Assembly: GCA_028277485.1 (NCBI GenBank)
Contig: JANQGE010000065.1
Location: 1 to 22,454 of the forward strand
Direction of reading: 5' to 3'
Source: Chlorobium sp.
GTDB taxonomy: Bacteria; Bacteroidota; Chlorobiia; Chlorobiales; Chlorobiaceae
Length of the DNA: 22,454 nt
The number at the start of each line of letters is the position of its first letter. Position 1 is the stretch's first letter. The notes under the pieces were generated by a model. That model made no database searches, was not told the origin of the DNA, and saw only the letters and a list, made by a program, of their open reading frames with translations. A program made the translations under genes and the position numbers. Positions 22,352 to 22,454 of the stretch are shown here, one piece after another.

Positions 22352-22454
22352 CTATATCGTAGTAGCCGTGATCGTGTACTGTCCGCCAGTGTGGCTGCCC
22401 GAGCGGGTCGTCTGCGAGAAATCAAGCTCCATTTCAATATTGCCTACCGTCGCC
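22352..22454 (-). CDS. 3' end of a gene leaving the window, unknown product
   Basis: The minus strand is open from the window edge to a TAG at 22352-22354, giving 33 residues that end in alternating hydrophobic and Thr/Ser residues (SGSHTGGQYTITATTI). This beta-rich, Thr-ending tail looks like the last strands of a secreted or surface protein, but it is too short to assign. The 97 bases after it hold a small TATTTTG/CAAAATA inverted repeat and no gene. Confidence 0.45.
   Translation of the reverse strand, partial: ATVGNIEMELDFSQTTRSGSHTGGQYTITATTI

Noticed and set aside
1..22454. CRISPR arrays, rRNA genes, prophage or integrase modules
   Set aside because: No regularly spaced repeats, rRNA-like sequence or integrase motif was seen on either strand.

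Overview
The window reads as chromosome of a green sulfur bacterium (Chlorobi; Chlorobium/Prosthecochloris-like). The reasons are the split ATP synthase (atpD-atpC alone, without the other atp genes), a GTP-type PEP carboxykinase nearby, dodecin, and small intergenic repeats scattered between housekeeping genes. The lineage is inferred from gene content only.

Layout. (1) Positions 1-2150 are an accessory stretch of toxin-antitoxin parts: a HicB-like antitoxin, a lone MntA-type nucleotidyltransferase, a truncated second hicB made by a ~210-bp duplication, and a UPF0175/DUF3368-PIN pair. (2) 2211-3731 is a sodium:neurotransmitter-symporter family transporter. (3) 4217-13147 is a nine-gene block, all on the minus strand. 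In transcription order it is: DsrE2-like protein, CooC nickel ATPase, Tat/lipoprotein solute-binding protein, ABC permease, two different ABC ATPases, a diheme cytochrome c lipoprotein, a CooS-type carbon monoxide dehydrogenase, and a 70-residue Cys-rich protein. (4) 13431-16537 holds dodecin, a small Cys-rich DUF6485-like protein, pckG and a TlpA-like thioredoxin lipoprotein. (5) 16640-18728 holds tRNA-Thr(CGT), atpD and atpC, bracketed by two inverted copies of a short repeat. (6) 18805-21747 holds an S66 LD-carboxypeptidase, clpS, a PflX-like radical SAM protein and a small membrane protein. (7) The right end holds a decayed IS630-like transposase, an inverted-repeat segment, and the last codons of a gene that leaves the window.

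The CooS block is the main interest. The CODH keeps almost all Fe-S and Ni ligands but has Asp (D376) where the reference enzyme has the C-cluster ligand Cys333, and it lacks two of the four histidines of the proton path. The two ABC ATPases carry complementary defects: one lacks the catalytic Glu and the H-loop His, the other has a broken signature motif. Together they predict one working and one dead ATP site. A likely intrinsic terminator sits just before cooS, and two matching palindromes lie upstream of the solute-binding protein gene. The role of the whole set (CO oxidation coupled to import, or a changed enzyme acting on an imported substrate) is not settled by the sequence.

A second theme is a family of miniature inverted-repeat elements (ends GGGCACCTCTAT, 83-142 bp, 4-bp A/T target duplications). 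One inserted in frame into the signal peptide of the cytochrome gene, adding exactly 35 codons. Another replaced the last three codons of mntA.
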